Assembly: GCF_937616625.2 (NCBI RefSeq) | Contig: NC_065576.1 | Span: 34,684,628 to 34,748,627, forward strand | Length of the DNA: 64,000 nucleotides | From: Mercurialis annua | Lineage: Eukaryota > Streptophyta > Magnoliopsida > Malpighiales > Euphorbiaceae | Reading direction: 5' to 3' | In this document: positions 1 to 11,787 of the stretch, piece by piece | Numbering within the stretch: position 1 is the stretch's first letter | Layout: each line of letters starts with the position of its first letter | Program-made: the position numbers and the translations under genes | Notes under the pieces: model-generated | What the model was told of the DNA's origin: nothing | Seen by the model: only the letters and a program-made list of their open reading frames with translations | Database searches by the model: none

Positions 1-106
1 CACCAATTGTTTTAAATTTAGCGACGGATTTAATAATCAGTCGATAAAAATGATTTTAACGACGAATTTTTAAAATCTCTTGTTAATCGACTGTTTTATA
101 GTAGTG
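1..106. mobile_element. CACTA-type element terminus, cut by window edge
   Basis: The segment contains a GCGACGGATTT motif and related GACGAATTTT and AATCGAC copies, and it stops at TTTTATAGTAGTG. That is the inverse of a CACTA-type end (CACTAC...). The same subterminal motif fills the complete CACTA element at 44891-46026. The other end lies outside the window, so the size is unknown and no transposase is visible. Confidence 0.6.
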
Positions 107-597
107 CACTAAAACTGATTTCACACTCTCAACATCTTCGCTACCATTATCATTGTCTTCTCCCACAAGATCAAGACATATTTGAACTTCATTATTTACT
201 TCTACGATCGATTCAATAATTTCCTCCACTAATTCCTCCTGCTTATCCTCATTATCCAAAACCTCTTCAATCAACTGTAACTTGAGATTCTAAGCTTGTC
301 ATTGGTCTTCTTCGGTCTTCTACTCATAGTGGAAATGGGGTATATTAGAAATCGAAGCTAAAAGTGTGTCAAGAGAGGACAAAGAGAAAAACCATTTTCA
401 TTCTTTCAAATAATAGAATGAAGGTATTTAACTATAGTCTCTATTAAGGATATAATCGCTGTGTTCTATCCACGTTCAACGAGAATTTCGGAATGGTCCT
501 ACGATCACACGTTGTCAAAGTGGGTTGTACAACTCACCTAGCTTCCGGACCGAGCTCGCCTATTAGACCATGAGTAGGTTCGCCCAATGGTAGATAT
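107..597. other. No gene seen; unassigned intergenic DNA
   Basis: Short open frames occur on the minus strand, including an acidic 63-residue one, but none resembles a known family. There is no splice-supported structure. The part from about 430 to 597 is less AT-rich and may be an old repeat. Confidence 0.5.
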
Positions 598-926
598 TGT
601 TAGATTCAATTTTAAAATCAATTGGTGTTAAGTGAAGATGTTCAACCAATATTTAAACACATGTTTATTCACACAGACAACTAATATAGTATACTCCCAC
701 TTCAACACTTTCCCTCGCGCATAGCATGTCCAAGCCCGAGCAACTAATCCCTCCTCATGCATCTCACGTGAACCGGGATAAATTTCAATTGTGTGAATAG
801 ATAAGACTTTAATACCATGTTGGATTCTATCTTAAAATCAATTGATGTTAAATAGAAATGTCAATCAATATTTAAGCACGTGTCTATTTACATACATAAT
901 TAATGTGGGATACTTCCACTTCAAGA
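598..926 (-). mobile_element. TRIM (miniature LTR retrotransposon), minus strand
   Basis: Two direct repeats of about 110 bp (598-707 and 818-926) flank a short non-coding centre. On the minus strand each repeat begins TGTTGAAGTGG or close to it and ends in AACA. A TGGTAT primer-site-like sequence follows the upstream repeat, and a purine-rich tract precedes the downstream one. The repeats match the LTRs of the plus-strand TRIM at 43377-43704 in order and wording, so the two are one family. I found no clear TSD, and the outer end of the 818-926 repeat is degraded. Confidence 0.75.
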
Positions 927-1289
927 AAAATGATCGGGTAAGTATAGGTCGGTAATTGTAATTGTGTTTAAATATTCACAAAACAGCACTCAAAAAACAA
1001 TACTATAAACTTTTTAGTAGCAAAAAGATTTTGCCTTTTGTTAACTGTCCACATGCTTAGCCTGTTGTTTTTTCTTGGTTATAGATGGCAATTGACAAGT
1101 TGATGGTGCCGTATAAAATAGGTAGCATAAGTGGACTCCCATACCACGTTTCCGCTCTTGTCATTTATATATAATGCTGACATTGTCAACTATAATGTAA
1201 AAAATTCCAAATTCCACATCACCATTTAAGAATAATTTCATGTTTAGAATAACTTAGAGTTTGAACTCAAAACAATTTAATTGAATAAA
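927..1289. other. No gene seen
   Basis: AT-rich DNA without a recognisable reading frame or repeat boundary. It ends in TTGAATAAA, the left target-site duplication of the MULE that follows. Confidence 0.5.
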
Positions 1290-1819
1290 GGCTTATCACC
1301 AAAAAAAATGTTAAACCTATACGTTTTGTGTCAATTATAGCTAATTCTTTAAAAATCAACAGATTTAGTCAAACCTTATATGTTGTGTTTATTTTTTAGC
1401 CATTTTTGAGTCGAACCGGTTTTTCTGACACCGTATCGTCCACGTCACCGCCAACTAAGCAAATGGCTAGCATGGCAGCTGAAATATTTAAATAAGGTTT
1501 GACTATAACTGACACAAAATGCATAGGTTTGGTATTTTTTGGTGAATAAAACTAATTTTAAAATTAAATAATTAAATGATTAATTATATTATAATAAAAT
1601 TCATATATATTTAAAAAATAATATTTTTATTTAACGCTAACTAAAATTAATTTATTTTTTTACTAAATTTAAATAATTCTAATAATTTTTTTACATATTT
1701 GATGGATATATAATTAATTTAAATTCTATTAAAAACAAAAAATGTCATATTCATCTTAAAATTTATTTTTTTTGAATTTCAGTCATTGGTTCTTTGACAC
1801 CGCCACCGTTTGAGACCCA

Positions 1820-1843
1820 ATTGTTCGTCTTCCGACGAACAAT
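1820..1843. repeat. 10-bp-stem hairpin inside MULE copy 1
   Basis: ATTGTTCGTC and GACGAACAAT form a perfect inverted repeat around a 4-base loop. The stem is also intact in MULE copy 2 (near 32389-32412), where the loop differs by one base. It lies in a GC-richer patch of the otherwise AT-rich element. Confidence 0.7.
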
Positions 1844-2220
1844 CTGAGCGTAATATACACAATAAACATATGACAATGTTCATAATTCAACTATATACAC
1901 ATAAACATAAAAATAATCACTAAATAGACTGCTAATTTAAAGGACAAGTGTAATTATTTTTTCATTTTTTTCTTTAAAAAGTGAAGCTCATTGTGGTGTA
2001 ATAAATATATATCATGATATTTATAAGCATAAACGCATATGTCATTTTACTCGGTATAGCCAAAAACTTACCTTAATTTACACATAACTATTTTATTTAT
2101 TATCTAAACTCAGTCATAACAAGATCTCACCAACATTAAAAATAATAAATCAAGTTCAAAATCATCATGAACATTAAACCTTTTCACCAAATTTAATTCA
2201 ACATTAATTCCTAAGTAATA

Positions 2221-2470
2221 CTCCCTCTGTCCCATTTTAATTGAGAAAATTTCAATTGCACATTGTTTAAGAAATTTTAGTAACTTTACTTTTATATCCT
2301 CATAATACATTAAATGCTTCACCACTTTTAGAAAATGCTTTTTAAATGCATTAATTGATGAGGGTAAAAGAAGAAAAGTAGTGTGAAAAATATTCTATAA
2401 ATAGAAGTTTTCAATTAGAATGGGACACCCAAAATAGAAAATTTGGTCAATTAGAATGGGACGGAGGGAG
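2221..2470. mobile_element. Stowaway-type MITE
   Basis: The ends are CTCCCTCTGTCCC and GGGACGGAGGGAG, flanked by TA on both sides (2219-2220 and 2471-2472). These are the classic ends and target duplication of plant Tc1/mariner-derived Stowaway MITEs. The interior is 250 bp, AT-rich and non-coding. It sits inside MULE copy 1 and is absent from the same region of copy 2. Confidence 0.92.
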
Positions 2471-3089
2471 TACATTAATTCATTTTTAATTAAATATTCA
2501 TTAAAATATATTATAATATAAATTTATTAAATTTAATTAGGTTTAATAAAAATTAAAATTAATTTTAATTAATATTAAATAGGAAATATTAATTTTTTTA
2601 AAATATATATAAATTTTATAAATGAGATTTACTAATTATTACATTTAAAAATTGACTTGAATTTAAAATTAGGTTTATTCACCCAAAAAAATACCAAACC
2701 TATTTTTTTTCAGTTATAGCCAAACCTTATTTAAATATTTCAGCTGACATGCCAGCCAATTGCTTAGTTGGCGGTGACGTGAACGACACGGTGTCAGAAA
2801 AACCGGTTCGATTCAAAAATGGCTAAAAAAGAAACAGAACATATAAGGTTTGGCTAAATCTGGTGATTTTTAAAGGTTTGGCTATAATTGACACAAAACG
2901 TATAGGTTTGGCATTTTTTGGTGATTAAGCCTTGAATAAATGTTATATTTGATTAAATACAGAATTTGAAAAAAATGTAAAACTGATCAAACAGCTACAA
3001 TTAAAAAAATTACAATTTCTCGTGAATTATAAATTTAACATACTCTAAATGTATATTTTTTTATGACAATTATTTTAATATCATTTCTA

Positions 3090-3501
3090 AATATAATTAT
3101 TTTACAGGGCTTAATAAAATCGTTTTTAAAAGTTATATTTTTAACAACGACTTAATTTGTATCGTTTTTAAATAGAATTATTTTACAACGACTAATCATG
3201 TCATTGTAAATTATATGCTTTACCAACGATTAAATTTGTGTTGTTTTTAAATATTACCATTTTATGACGACAAATAATTTCATTACTAAAAGAAAAAAGA
3301 AAATAATATTATAATATTTTGACAACGACTTTTTATAGTTTACAATATCTTTTAACAGTCAATTTTATAAATTTTGTAAAACATATAACAACGACCATAA
3401 TTAAAAAAAGTCATTGTAAAAAACATTACATTATAACAACGCGCACAACAATGTTTATCATTGTTAAAAAAATTAATAACCATATTTTAATTTTTGTAGT
3501 G
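3090..3501. mobile_element. Degenerate CACTA-like end
   Basis: The segment ends TTTTTGTAGTG, the inverse of the CACTACAAAAA terminus. Repeated ACAACGAC and TCATTGTAAA motifs precede it, resembling subterminal repeats of a CACTA element. I could not find the opposite terminus or a 3-bp TSD, so the left limit is approximate. Confidence 0.45.
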
Positions 3502-3807
3502 TAATTAGATAGTAACCAAATAAAATAACATATGTTTTGTAAGAATAAATTTCATAATTTTAAAAGAAATTACGTAAAATATTTTCAATAATATTAATTA
3601 TATAATTTTAAAATTTAAAATTCATTTTTTTATTTGATAAAATTAATTATATTCAGTTCAAATTTTGGAGTATTTGAAATTTTAATAATGATAGCATACT
3701 CTATTTTTTGTCATTAAGCTAAACTTCAATAAATTAAGTGAAAATATTTATAATATAAATATAACAACTTCTCATCAGAATGAGTGAGTTGTACCAAAAT
3801 TAATTAA

Positions 3808-4084
3808 GGGAAAAGGGTCATTTATACCCCCAATGTTTGTCTATAGGATCAAGTGAGATCCTAACGTCCGAAAAGGTTCAAATATACCCTTAACGTCTTA
3901 AAAAGTGTACAATCAGACCCTAATTTTGACTCATAAATGAGACGTTAGGGGGGCTGGTTGTCAAAATTGGAGGGCCTGATTGTTCACTTTTTAAGACGTT
4001 AGGGGCATATTTGAACCTTTCCGAACGTTGAGGGTTTACTTGATCCTCGAGGCAAACCTTAAGGGTATAGATGACCCTTTTCCC
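3808..4084. mobile_element. Palindromic MITE with 9-bp TSD (Mutator-like)
   Basis: The element begins GGGAAAAGGGTCATTTATAC and ends with the inverse, GACCCTTTTCCC. It is 277 bp long and folds on itself over nearly its full length. The flanks carry a perfect 9-bp duplication, ATTAATTAA (3799-3807 and 4085-4093). It has no coding capacity. The TSD length suggests mobilisation by a Mutator-type transposase. Confidence 0.85.
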
Positions 4085-4093
4085 ATTAATTAA

Positions 4094-5390
4094 TGATGAT
4101 CCTTGTGACTATCAAATAAACCAATGGAAAATTAAACTTAAACTAATTGCCACTTCAACTCTCAGTATCAATAAAAAGAATATTTTCAATTTGTATAATG
4201 TGAACGTTTCTTTAAAGATGGAAAGACAATATATGTCTAAAATTTCAGTAACTTAGCTACAATTATATAAGACGAATATTAACCAAAATAAAATAAAATT
4301 AGCCATCAAATATAAATTTATAGTTACTTTCTTAATATTCAAAAGAGAATAATGATGAATATAAAAAGCAATAAAACAATATTTAAAAATTATTATATTT
4401 ATTATTAAAAGTAATAAAAATGTATTTATAAATGGTTTTATTCTAAAATTTCTTTAAAAATGAATTTTTTTTTTTGAATAGAATTGGAAAAAAAACACTT
4501 ACATAAAAGCAAATGTTGATGCATTGAGAAAAAAAGTGCATGCAAAATTCCTATGATATGTCGCATTTATGGCCTAAACTTCCATCTAAAGTTGCCAAAT
4601 ACATTCATTTAATCGTTTTCTTCCGAGCTACTCTCGACAACATTATTTAGCAAGTTACTTATTTAGAATAATTAAGTAAACACAAGGAAGTTTCCTCCTC
4701 AAGAAAATCCACTAACCATTCGATAAATTACCGCTGACAAGTCAAGTGCTGCATGTTACTACTCTATTGGATTTGTTAGAGAAATTCGCTTTTCAAGGTT
4801 CATAGAATATAATGTCTGTTGCATCATTTTTAATAGGGCTAAATTAATTAAAAACCATTCATATATATCCCGACTTAGTAAAAATACTATTTATACCCTT
4901 ATTTGGATTTTGTGTGTTTGGACTCTACTCTAAATTTAAAAAATTGACGATTTAATTAATATAAAAATGAAAATATTAAATTTAACTAAATAAATATTAT
5001 ATCATCATATTTTTTATCTGAAAAAATACAAATAAATCCCTGAACTTTAAAAACGTTCTAATGATTAATTAATTTTTGAATTTTATTAAAAAAATTAATT
5101 AAACTAAAAGCACTTGATCTGATCCACCACCGAACTCCTCCGGTTTACAAACCCGCCACTGTCCACAAAAAAAGTAACCATGATAATTATCTTCCAATAC
5201 TCTAGAATAGCTCACAATAATCACAAATATAGTTCTAAAATCAAACTAAAACATAACTGTATGTGTATTTAACCCACATTAAAGAACAATTTTTTTAAAA
5301 AAACAAATTCACCCGAGAACAACCCATCAGAGATTATGACTAAAAAAATGAAGTGGCCATTAAGTTATTGGAAGCAAAATGGAATATTAT
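4094..5390. other. No gene seen; AT-rich intergenic DNA
   Basis: No supported reading frame and no clear element boundary. A small GC-richer patch near 5120-5160 has no recognisable protein match in any frame. Confidence 0.5.
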
Positions 5391-5715
5391 GAATAAAGGA
5401 TCAATTCACCCTCTCAGTTTGATACAAAATATCAAATGAGTCATTTTCGCGGTTTTTGATGCAAACAAACCCAAAACTTGGGTTTTCGTATCAAAAACCC
5501 CTCGGCAATATTTGCCCAGTCGCACCCCTAGAGTGTGTTTCACTCTCCACTAACAACATGTAAAAAATTAAGCCTTATATTGAGTTCATTTTTAAATTGG
5601 CACTTAATCATTTTTAATTTTCCATTATAAAACTTATGATTTTAAAATTTTGGATATTAAATAATTAAAAAAATAAAATGTAGGGACTTTTGCATATTTT
5701 TCCTTTCTTCCTCAG

Positions 5716-5745
5716 AAGAGGATGAACTGAACAGTTCATCCTCTT
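5716..5745. repeat. Perfect 14-bp-arm palindrome
   Basis: AAGAGGATGAACTG and CAGTTCATCCTCTT are separated by two bases. A related GAGGATGAACTCATC follows at once. The surrounding segment (about 5391-5890) is non-coding and looks like the edge of an unidentified repeat. The two short minus-strand frames over it are by-products of the palindrome. Confidence 0.7.
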
Positions 5746-5890
5746 CGAGGATGAACTCATCGGGTTCTTTCTCTCTAGGGATGAATATTGTTGTTGATGG
5801 TGGCCGATGTGCTTGGCGGAGTAGGTGGTGATTGGTTGGAAGGCGAGAGGGAAAAACGGTCGTGGCTGGAGACAAAGCACATTGATATCT

Positions 5891-7718
5891 ACTTTAAATA
5901 TATGTTTGTATAACTAATCCCAATAGCAAATATATATATGGTTTATTTGAACTAAATATCTCATCAACTAAGTGTACATTTATTATGTATGGTACTAATC
6001 ACATTGTGATAAAATCTATTCTTAAGGTGTTAAGAATATGAGTGACATATTCCACTATATAAGTGACCTAAATAATCGTTCATGATCGATGGGGTCCTAC
6101 AAATAAGGGCATCACATTATCCCGGAAAGATCGTAACCTCTGTTTATTCTCTTGATTAGTAAAGAGTTACTAATTAAAGCAAGTAGTGAGCCTCATACTA
6201 CTTAATGGGAATCAGAACAAAAAATATGGACACTCAAAGGGTTGAGTTTGTCGAACAAGTGACGCCAGATGAATTATACATGGTATTTCATCAAAGTCAA
6301 TTTAATGTCATATAGTTCATAATTGTACATATGTCCTTTGACTTGCGGTGACATTGTCTTGTATATAGGTGATTAGAGTTTGATACTCCTTATCCTTAGA
6401 TCTTTCATGAGCTAGGGTCGCAGGATGTGTTGGCTCTTGTTAGTTGTATATGGAGATAGGTGTTTAACCTAGAGAGGATTCATCACTCTGGATGAACGAA
6501 TATAAAATTTTATGCTATCTGGAATTGTTCTTGATGGATGAGTCATATAATCAAGACAAATAGTGTTTGACTTAACCGTGACACTAGTCAAGATCATAAT
6601 TTTAGATGAAGGGAATTTTGAGTGTACGGTAATCATGAACATAGGTTTATAAAGAATGTCTCAAAACATTCATTATATGTTGCTAGACGTCACTCGCTAT
6701 CTACGAGAATTAATAATTAATGAGATTTCATTATTTAATATAAGAAAGGCGTTCCTTATGACTCTCGTTGCCATATAGAAATGAATCTAGTTAGTCATAC
6801 ACAATGAAGTGTGCAACCGGTTGAGTTTATGGAAGATCGATTTTATATAGATTCTAGCATATCTTAGAAATTAATTTAAAATGAAAAACAAGTACAAATT
6901 AGGGACTAATTTTTAAAAGTTATAAATTAGTAGGAACCTATTGTATTTATCCAAGTTAATGTGATTAATGGCTAGATTATGTCGTGGTGATGATATCATG
7001 TGCTTATGTCATATAGATAATATCATGATGATGATATCATGTGCTTATGTCAGATACATGATGTCATGATGATGACATCATGAGCTTATGTAATCTATGT
7101 GATGTCATATGATGATATCATGTGAATGATGTCATGATGATGATGTCACAAGTGACACATATGTAGCTAGGTGTCACATGATGGCAATACCTAAACTACA
7201 TATGCAACACTTGTCTTGCCATGTGTCTTAAGGATACAAAACATCCAAGCGTATATATAAAACATGGATGTTAAGACAAAAAAACACCACACGCAACGTA
7301 CTACAACAACAAGTTGTGGAGAGAGAAACCTATACTTGAAGGAGCTCAAGTAGTCGTTAATCACGGAAAAACTTGGTGATGTTTTTCATACATCCGAGCA
7401 AAGACGTAATCGCGGAAGAGTTTGAGCTTAAGGTTACTCGGCAAGAGGAATTCTTGCGGATTACTTCAAGGCGAGGATTCAATCAGACGCATACTCGTGT
7501 GGATGAGCCTGAGGTCGTCTTACTTTCGGGACTACAAGAATCGTTGGAGAATCGACATATGTATTCTTCCTATGATTTCTAGATGCATGCTTCAATTACT
7601 AAGTTATATGAAGATCCATTTGTTATTGATATCATCAATTTATGGATCCGTATTGTTGGAATTTCAATTTTGAATTGAAATATACGATCTGGACCCTCGC
7701 ATCCCCCTACGCCAACAA
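5891..7718. other. Non-coding repeat-like segment, possibly a decayed LTR
   Basis: The segment has no convincing gene. Its composition changes towards a GC-richer 3' part (7250-7700), which reads like a transcribed leader. It closes near 7709-7718 with CTACGCCAACA, an ending seen in long copia-type LTRs. I found no matching start, TSD, primer site or second copy, so an old solo LTR is only a suggestion. Two overlapping plus-strand frames (about 70-83 residues) at 7373-7673 have no recognisable domain. Confidence 0.3.
6989..7150. repeat. Tandem repeat, 41-bp unit
   Basis: About three and a half imperfect copies of a unit beginning GATGATATCATGTGCTTATG. The unit is rich in TGATGTCATGA-like self-complementary stretches. 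The copies are 41, 41 and 40 bp, then a shortened one. Confidence 0.75.
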
Positions 7719-8376
7719 CCGCTAATGCTAGATGTATGCCTAGTAGTACTTGCTACCTGCCTCACATGCCAGATCAAGTTGTATGCGCGTCTTAGATTGG
7801 GTCCCTTTATCGCATTCATATGTGTTTAATTTCCAGCAAATTATGCCGCGAACAACATGAATGTGTAGATGAGATATAATCAAATATTGCCCAGTAGATA
7901 ACAAACGTAATCGATAATCCAAGTACACGAGTTTCGTTAGAATATTCACGAATCCAGTCTTTTGGTCAGGCGTACGATACTCTCACCCATAAGCGAGTGA
8001 GGCTATCCATTCGGTAGAAAAGGAATTTCCTAGCGGAGGTAGATGGGGACTCTATATGTTTCAAACCTCTCGAGAATAGAGGTCAGCCATAAGCTTGGGC
8101 AAGGGCCCCCCAGACGCCGCTCCGCCCACAAACCCTACTTAACTCTAATTAAACATAAACTAATTAAAACCTAATTAATGTTCATTAATTAAAAATCATA
8201 AGTAACATCATTCGTGGATTCTGGTTTCACATCGGTTGCAGCTTGTTATCGTTCGTGGATTCGTAACAACCAATGGCCAACTTAAGTAGTAAAAGCCCGT
8301 TCATCGTCTCCTTGATTATGATGGTGGCGTGGCAGTGGCAAAATGTCGACGTCCCACAAATGATAAAGAAGTAAAA
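7719..8376. other. No gene seen
   Basis: Short frames on the minus strand (69 and 85 residues) have no recognisable family and run over element boundaries. The last five bases, TAAAA, are the TSD of the next element. Confidence 0.5.
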
Positions 8377-9064
8377 TGTCATGACCCAAAATATTGAGCC
8401 GAGACCGGCGCTAGGAAACGAGAGTGTTAGCTCCGGAACCCGTAGCAAGCCTAAAACCACTATAAATTTTTCGCTATAAAACAAATAAAATATAATGTAT
8501 AAACAAAAGCAACGTCATATATGTATATATTTATACCAATTAGTTGACATAATACACAAGGGCGTCTCACTTCCGTACCACGTACGTAGTAGCCCACTTG
8601 TCAACTCGTACAGAGGGGTCATAATCGTACACAGAATAGCCTAACTTAAGGCTCATACCCCAAGTGAAAAGATCTTTCTATACTAGGTCGCTAATAACCA
8701 TTGTATACTACTGCAGCACTAGAGAGACCTGTGCTTTGTGTAAGCCAAGCAGACTTCTGGCACAAAGAGATGATCCGTCTGATCCGACTCCAATAACCTG
8801 AAAGACATCAAAAGTGAGGGGTCAGTATTTGGGAAAATACTGAGTGAGCTTGCAAGCTACTAACGGTATTATTAAAAACATAACATCGCATACGATAAAA
8901 ACTCATATATACAAATCGATACACGATATCAAAATATAACATAATGTAGTAGATAATACTCCAAGTATTAGATCCGATTGTAACCCTAATCACGATACTC
9001 AATACGATCTATGATTTCATACGATTCATAACGATAACAATCGATTCGATCGATCCAATTGGTA

Positions 9065-9193
9065 GGGTCCCGAGATAGTTCAACCGAGTTAAACCTCTAC
9101 CATCGCTTAATCCCAAGATGTGGGTTCCGAGATAGTTCAACCGAGTTAAACCCACCGGATACGGGTCCCGAGATAGTTCAACCGAGTTAAACC
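9065..9193. repeat. Threefold GGTCCCGAG...ACCGAGTTA motif in the LTR
   Basis: Three copies of a unit of about 30 bp that contains CCGAGATAGTTCAACCGAG. They start near 9065, 9122 and 9162. The inverse-complement motif, TAACTCGGT...GCTCTCGGGACC, recurs in the LTR pair of the 11788-22009 element (13838-13965 and about 21255-21390), between the same neighbouring blocks. Confidence 0.75.
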
Positions 9194-9976
9194 TTGTATC
9201 TTCGATATATATTCCAACTTCGATACGATACGATACGATAAACGATGTTTGATATTCGATATAATTCCATAACACGATAATAATTTAGACACACTAGACT
9301 GACATACTCACCGATGATCACACAGTCCTATTGACGCCCAATAGGTAGCACGTTTCCTCGGATCATACACTGGTTTAAAAACTATAATAATTCGATAAAC
9401 GATACTATAATCGATAATAATAGCAAACGATAATCGATAAAAGCAATTCGATAAGCGATACTTCAAACAATATATTATGCGATGTATAAAATCATAATAT
9501 ATGAAAATAACTTTTATAAATAATACGCGAAAGTAAAATGCAACTCACCGTGACCGCTATCCAAAAACTGCAATATCGTTATTCAATCACGCAGGTTCTA
9601 TGCGTCGTTCGATCTTGTAGTTATTCACGTTCTCCGGCCTGGTAGCTCGTCGATACGTCAGTTACCTATTCAAATCACATGTACGTTTAATCTATAAACG
9701 TCATCTGAAAACTAAAACCCTAACCGTAACTTAAGTTGATTTCATCTCGCTCTTTTATACAAGGTTTAATTTTGATGAACTCTTAATCGTATTTCGATTC
9801 TTATCTTACATAGGTTGTTAGGTACCAATCTCCAATTGCGTCCTAGTCCTTTACAAAACCCTAATCGTTAGCGATGTGTTTTACGTCCAAAAATCACGTT
9901 TTCGGAGTCCGGAAGTCACTATCGGGTCAGGGTACTTCATGTCGAGCCTCAGAATGGCATTCCCATGTGCCAAGCC

Positions 9977-10097
9977 TCCCTCACGTCGTGAGAATGGTTT
10001 CTCACGTCGTGAGGACCCTTCCTCACGTCGTGAGGATCATGCCTCACGTCGTGAGGCATCCCTCACATCGTGAGGATCATTCCTCACGTCGTGAGGA
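9977..10097. repeat. Array of six CTCACGTCGTGAG palindromes
   Basis: Six copies of CTCACGTCGTGAG (one with CATCG) lie about 21 bp apart, starting near 9979, 10001, 10022, 10043, 10062 and 10083. Two related GCACGTCGTGC-like palindromes follow at 10437-10472. The spacers are not conserved. The array lies inside the solo LTR. Plus-strand frames of 65 and 76 residues across it are translations of the repeat, not genes. Confidence 0.9.
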
Positions 10098-11400
10098 ACC
10101 CTAAACGGACCAATAGTCCGACTTGATGTGATTCCAACCTCTAAAAAAACCTTAAATCCATTCCTTCATACTCTCATATCACTTTAACACAAAACCCATA
10201 TCGAAAACCATCAACAACATCAAAACAATACGATTACGATTAGTTAGACACGTTCGTGACGTAACAGCCAAAAACTCTTGATTTTCAGAGAATCAAATAT
10301 CAAAATTACCTTGAGTTTCAGGGATTTCAATATATAGAATCCTTTTCTCTTTCTAACGCAATGAGAATCGATCAATTCCGAGTTCGAATGAAGAAGTTAT
10401 GCCGATTGCAAGTTTGATTGCGTCGCGGGGCTATGTTGCACGTTGTGAGACATTGTCGCACGTCGTGCGACACCTTCCAACAGCCCCAAACATCATCTCG
10501 ACATGCTCCCGACACCCCTAACTCATTCCGACATGCTTCTACATCAATAATACACAAAATTCAACTCAATAATCATCAAAAACGTCAAAAATGACGTGAT
10601 TACTTTTGAAACGATTCGAACGTATAATAACAGCCATATTCTTCTCAAATTCAGCAACCAAAACAGTAATATTACCTTTATTTGAAGCTTGTGATTGATA
10701 GAGGATCCTTTTCTCGTTCTGTGGCCGCGAGAATCGCTCAATTCGGACGAGAAACGGCGAAACGGCGGCGGATCGAACGTTTTCTTTCTCTCGCTCTCAA
10801 ACTCTCTAGTTTCTTCTGATTCTACATTCATTTCCTTATTCTTAAGGAAATGTATATATACATCTTGGCAAACTTTCTACTTTAATCCTTCATTTCTTTA
10901 ACTTAAACTAATTCTCTATTAAACTTTCTATTTTAACCAAACGATTAATTATCCACTTTAACTTAATTGTTTACGTATTATTTATATCCAAATAAATAAT
11001 ACTAACCCAATATTATTATTTTCCATCAATAATTCTTTAATTGAAATTTTCGAGGCTTAATTGGCTAATTTATACTTTAGTCCTTGAACTTTTGAAAAAT
11101 TGCAATTTAGTCCAAAACTTATCCGCGTCCAAATTTTTAAAGGTCTCCGATTGACCCGAAATTTTTACCACATTTACTATGAAACATTTCGTGGACCTTG
11201 GCGAAATAATATCCATCACGGGATTTATATTTTATTTTACATTAAATTTCTAACTTTTTCTCATATTCCGCTAATATCGCTTATCATAAATTATTCTAAA
11301 TTTCTAGTTATTAAATTAAATCCATCTTAACTTAATTTATAGGAATTTATGACACGTGGCACAATTTAATCACTTTAAAATATTTGGGTATTACATAAAA

Positions 11401-11782
11401 AATAAAAAGGACAAAAAAAGTCTCTAATGTTTTATTTAAAACTAATATAATATTTAAACTTTTAAAATACTAAAAAAATAATTGATACTTAAAATCATTA
11501 AATGTCAATTTAGGAACAAAATAAAAATTAAAGACAATTTTAAACATTATGCCATTTTCTAACAACGAGTGTGTTTTATTGTGGTGTGATTAGGGAAGGG
11601 GTTTTCAATACGAAATGTCAAAGATTCGATTTTTTTAATACAATTTCAAAAACTTGACTTTTTGATTCTTTAATTATTCCAACTTCAAAAGGTGATATGA
11701 TACTTCGTTTTAATATTATTTTTTTAAAAATCAACATAGAGACCATTATTTTAACTCTAGAACAAAAGTAGTTACATTGTAA
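11401..11782. other. No gene seen
   Basis: AT-rich DNA between the solo LTR and the next retrotransposon. No recognisable frame or repeat. Confidence 0.5.
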
Positions 11783-11787
11783 GAAGC

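Larger units (their letters stand above)
1290..2931. mobile_element. Non-autonomous MULE, copy 1
   Basis: The element starts GGCTTATCACC and ends GGTGATTAAGCC, with long terminal inverted repeats of roughly 200 bp. It is flanked by a perfect 9-bp TSD, TTGAATAAA (1281-1289 and 2932-2940), the size expected of Mutator-like transposition. There is no transposase. The interior holds a perfect small hairpin (1820-1843) and a Stowaway MITE (2221-2470). A second copy at 31862-33369 shares the ends and most of the interior but lacks the Stowaway. Copy 1 in turn lacks the SINE present in copy 2. Confidence 0.88.
8377..11395 (-). mobile_element. Solo LTR of a Ty3/gypsy-type element, minus strand
   Basis: Read on the minus strand, the unit starts TGTAATACCC and ends GGTCATGACA, and it is flanked by a perfect 5-bp TSD, TAAAA (8372-8376 and 11396-11400). 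It is about 3.0 kb with no internal region or second LTR, so it is a solo LTR left by recombination. It shares three landmarks with the other long LTRs here: the CGGCGCTAGG block near the 3' end, the CCCAATAGGTAGCACG block, and repeats of a CCGAGATAGTTCAACCGAG motif. It also carries a palindrome array. Small open frames inside are by-products of these repeats. Confidence 0.88.

Noticed and set aside
9977..10097. CRISPR-like regularly spaced palindromes
   Set aside because: The units are only 13-15 bp with spacers of about 6-8 bp, inside a plant LTR. No CRISPR architecture or cas gene, and the genome is eukaryotic.
9874..10104. Two overlapping plus-strand frames with repeated HVVR or SRRED motifs
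   Set aside because: The peptide repeats are translations of the CTCACGTCGTGAG DNA palindromes inside an LTR.
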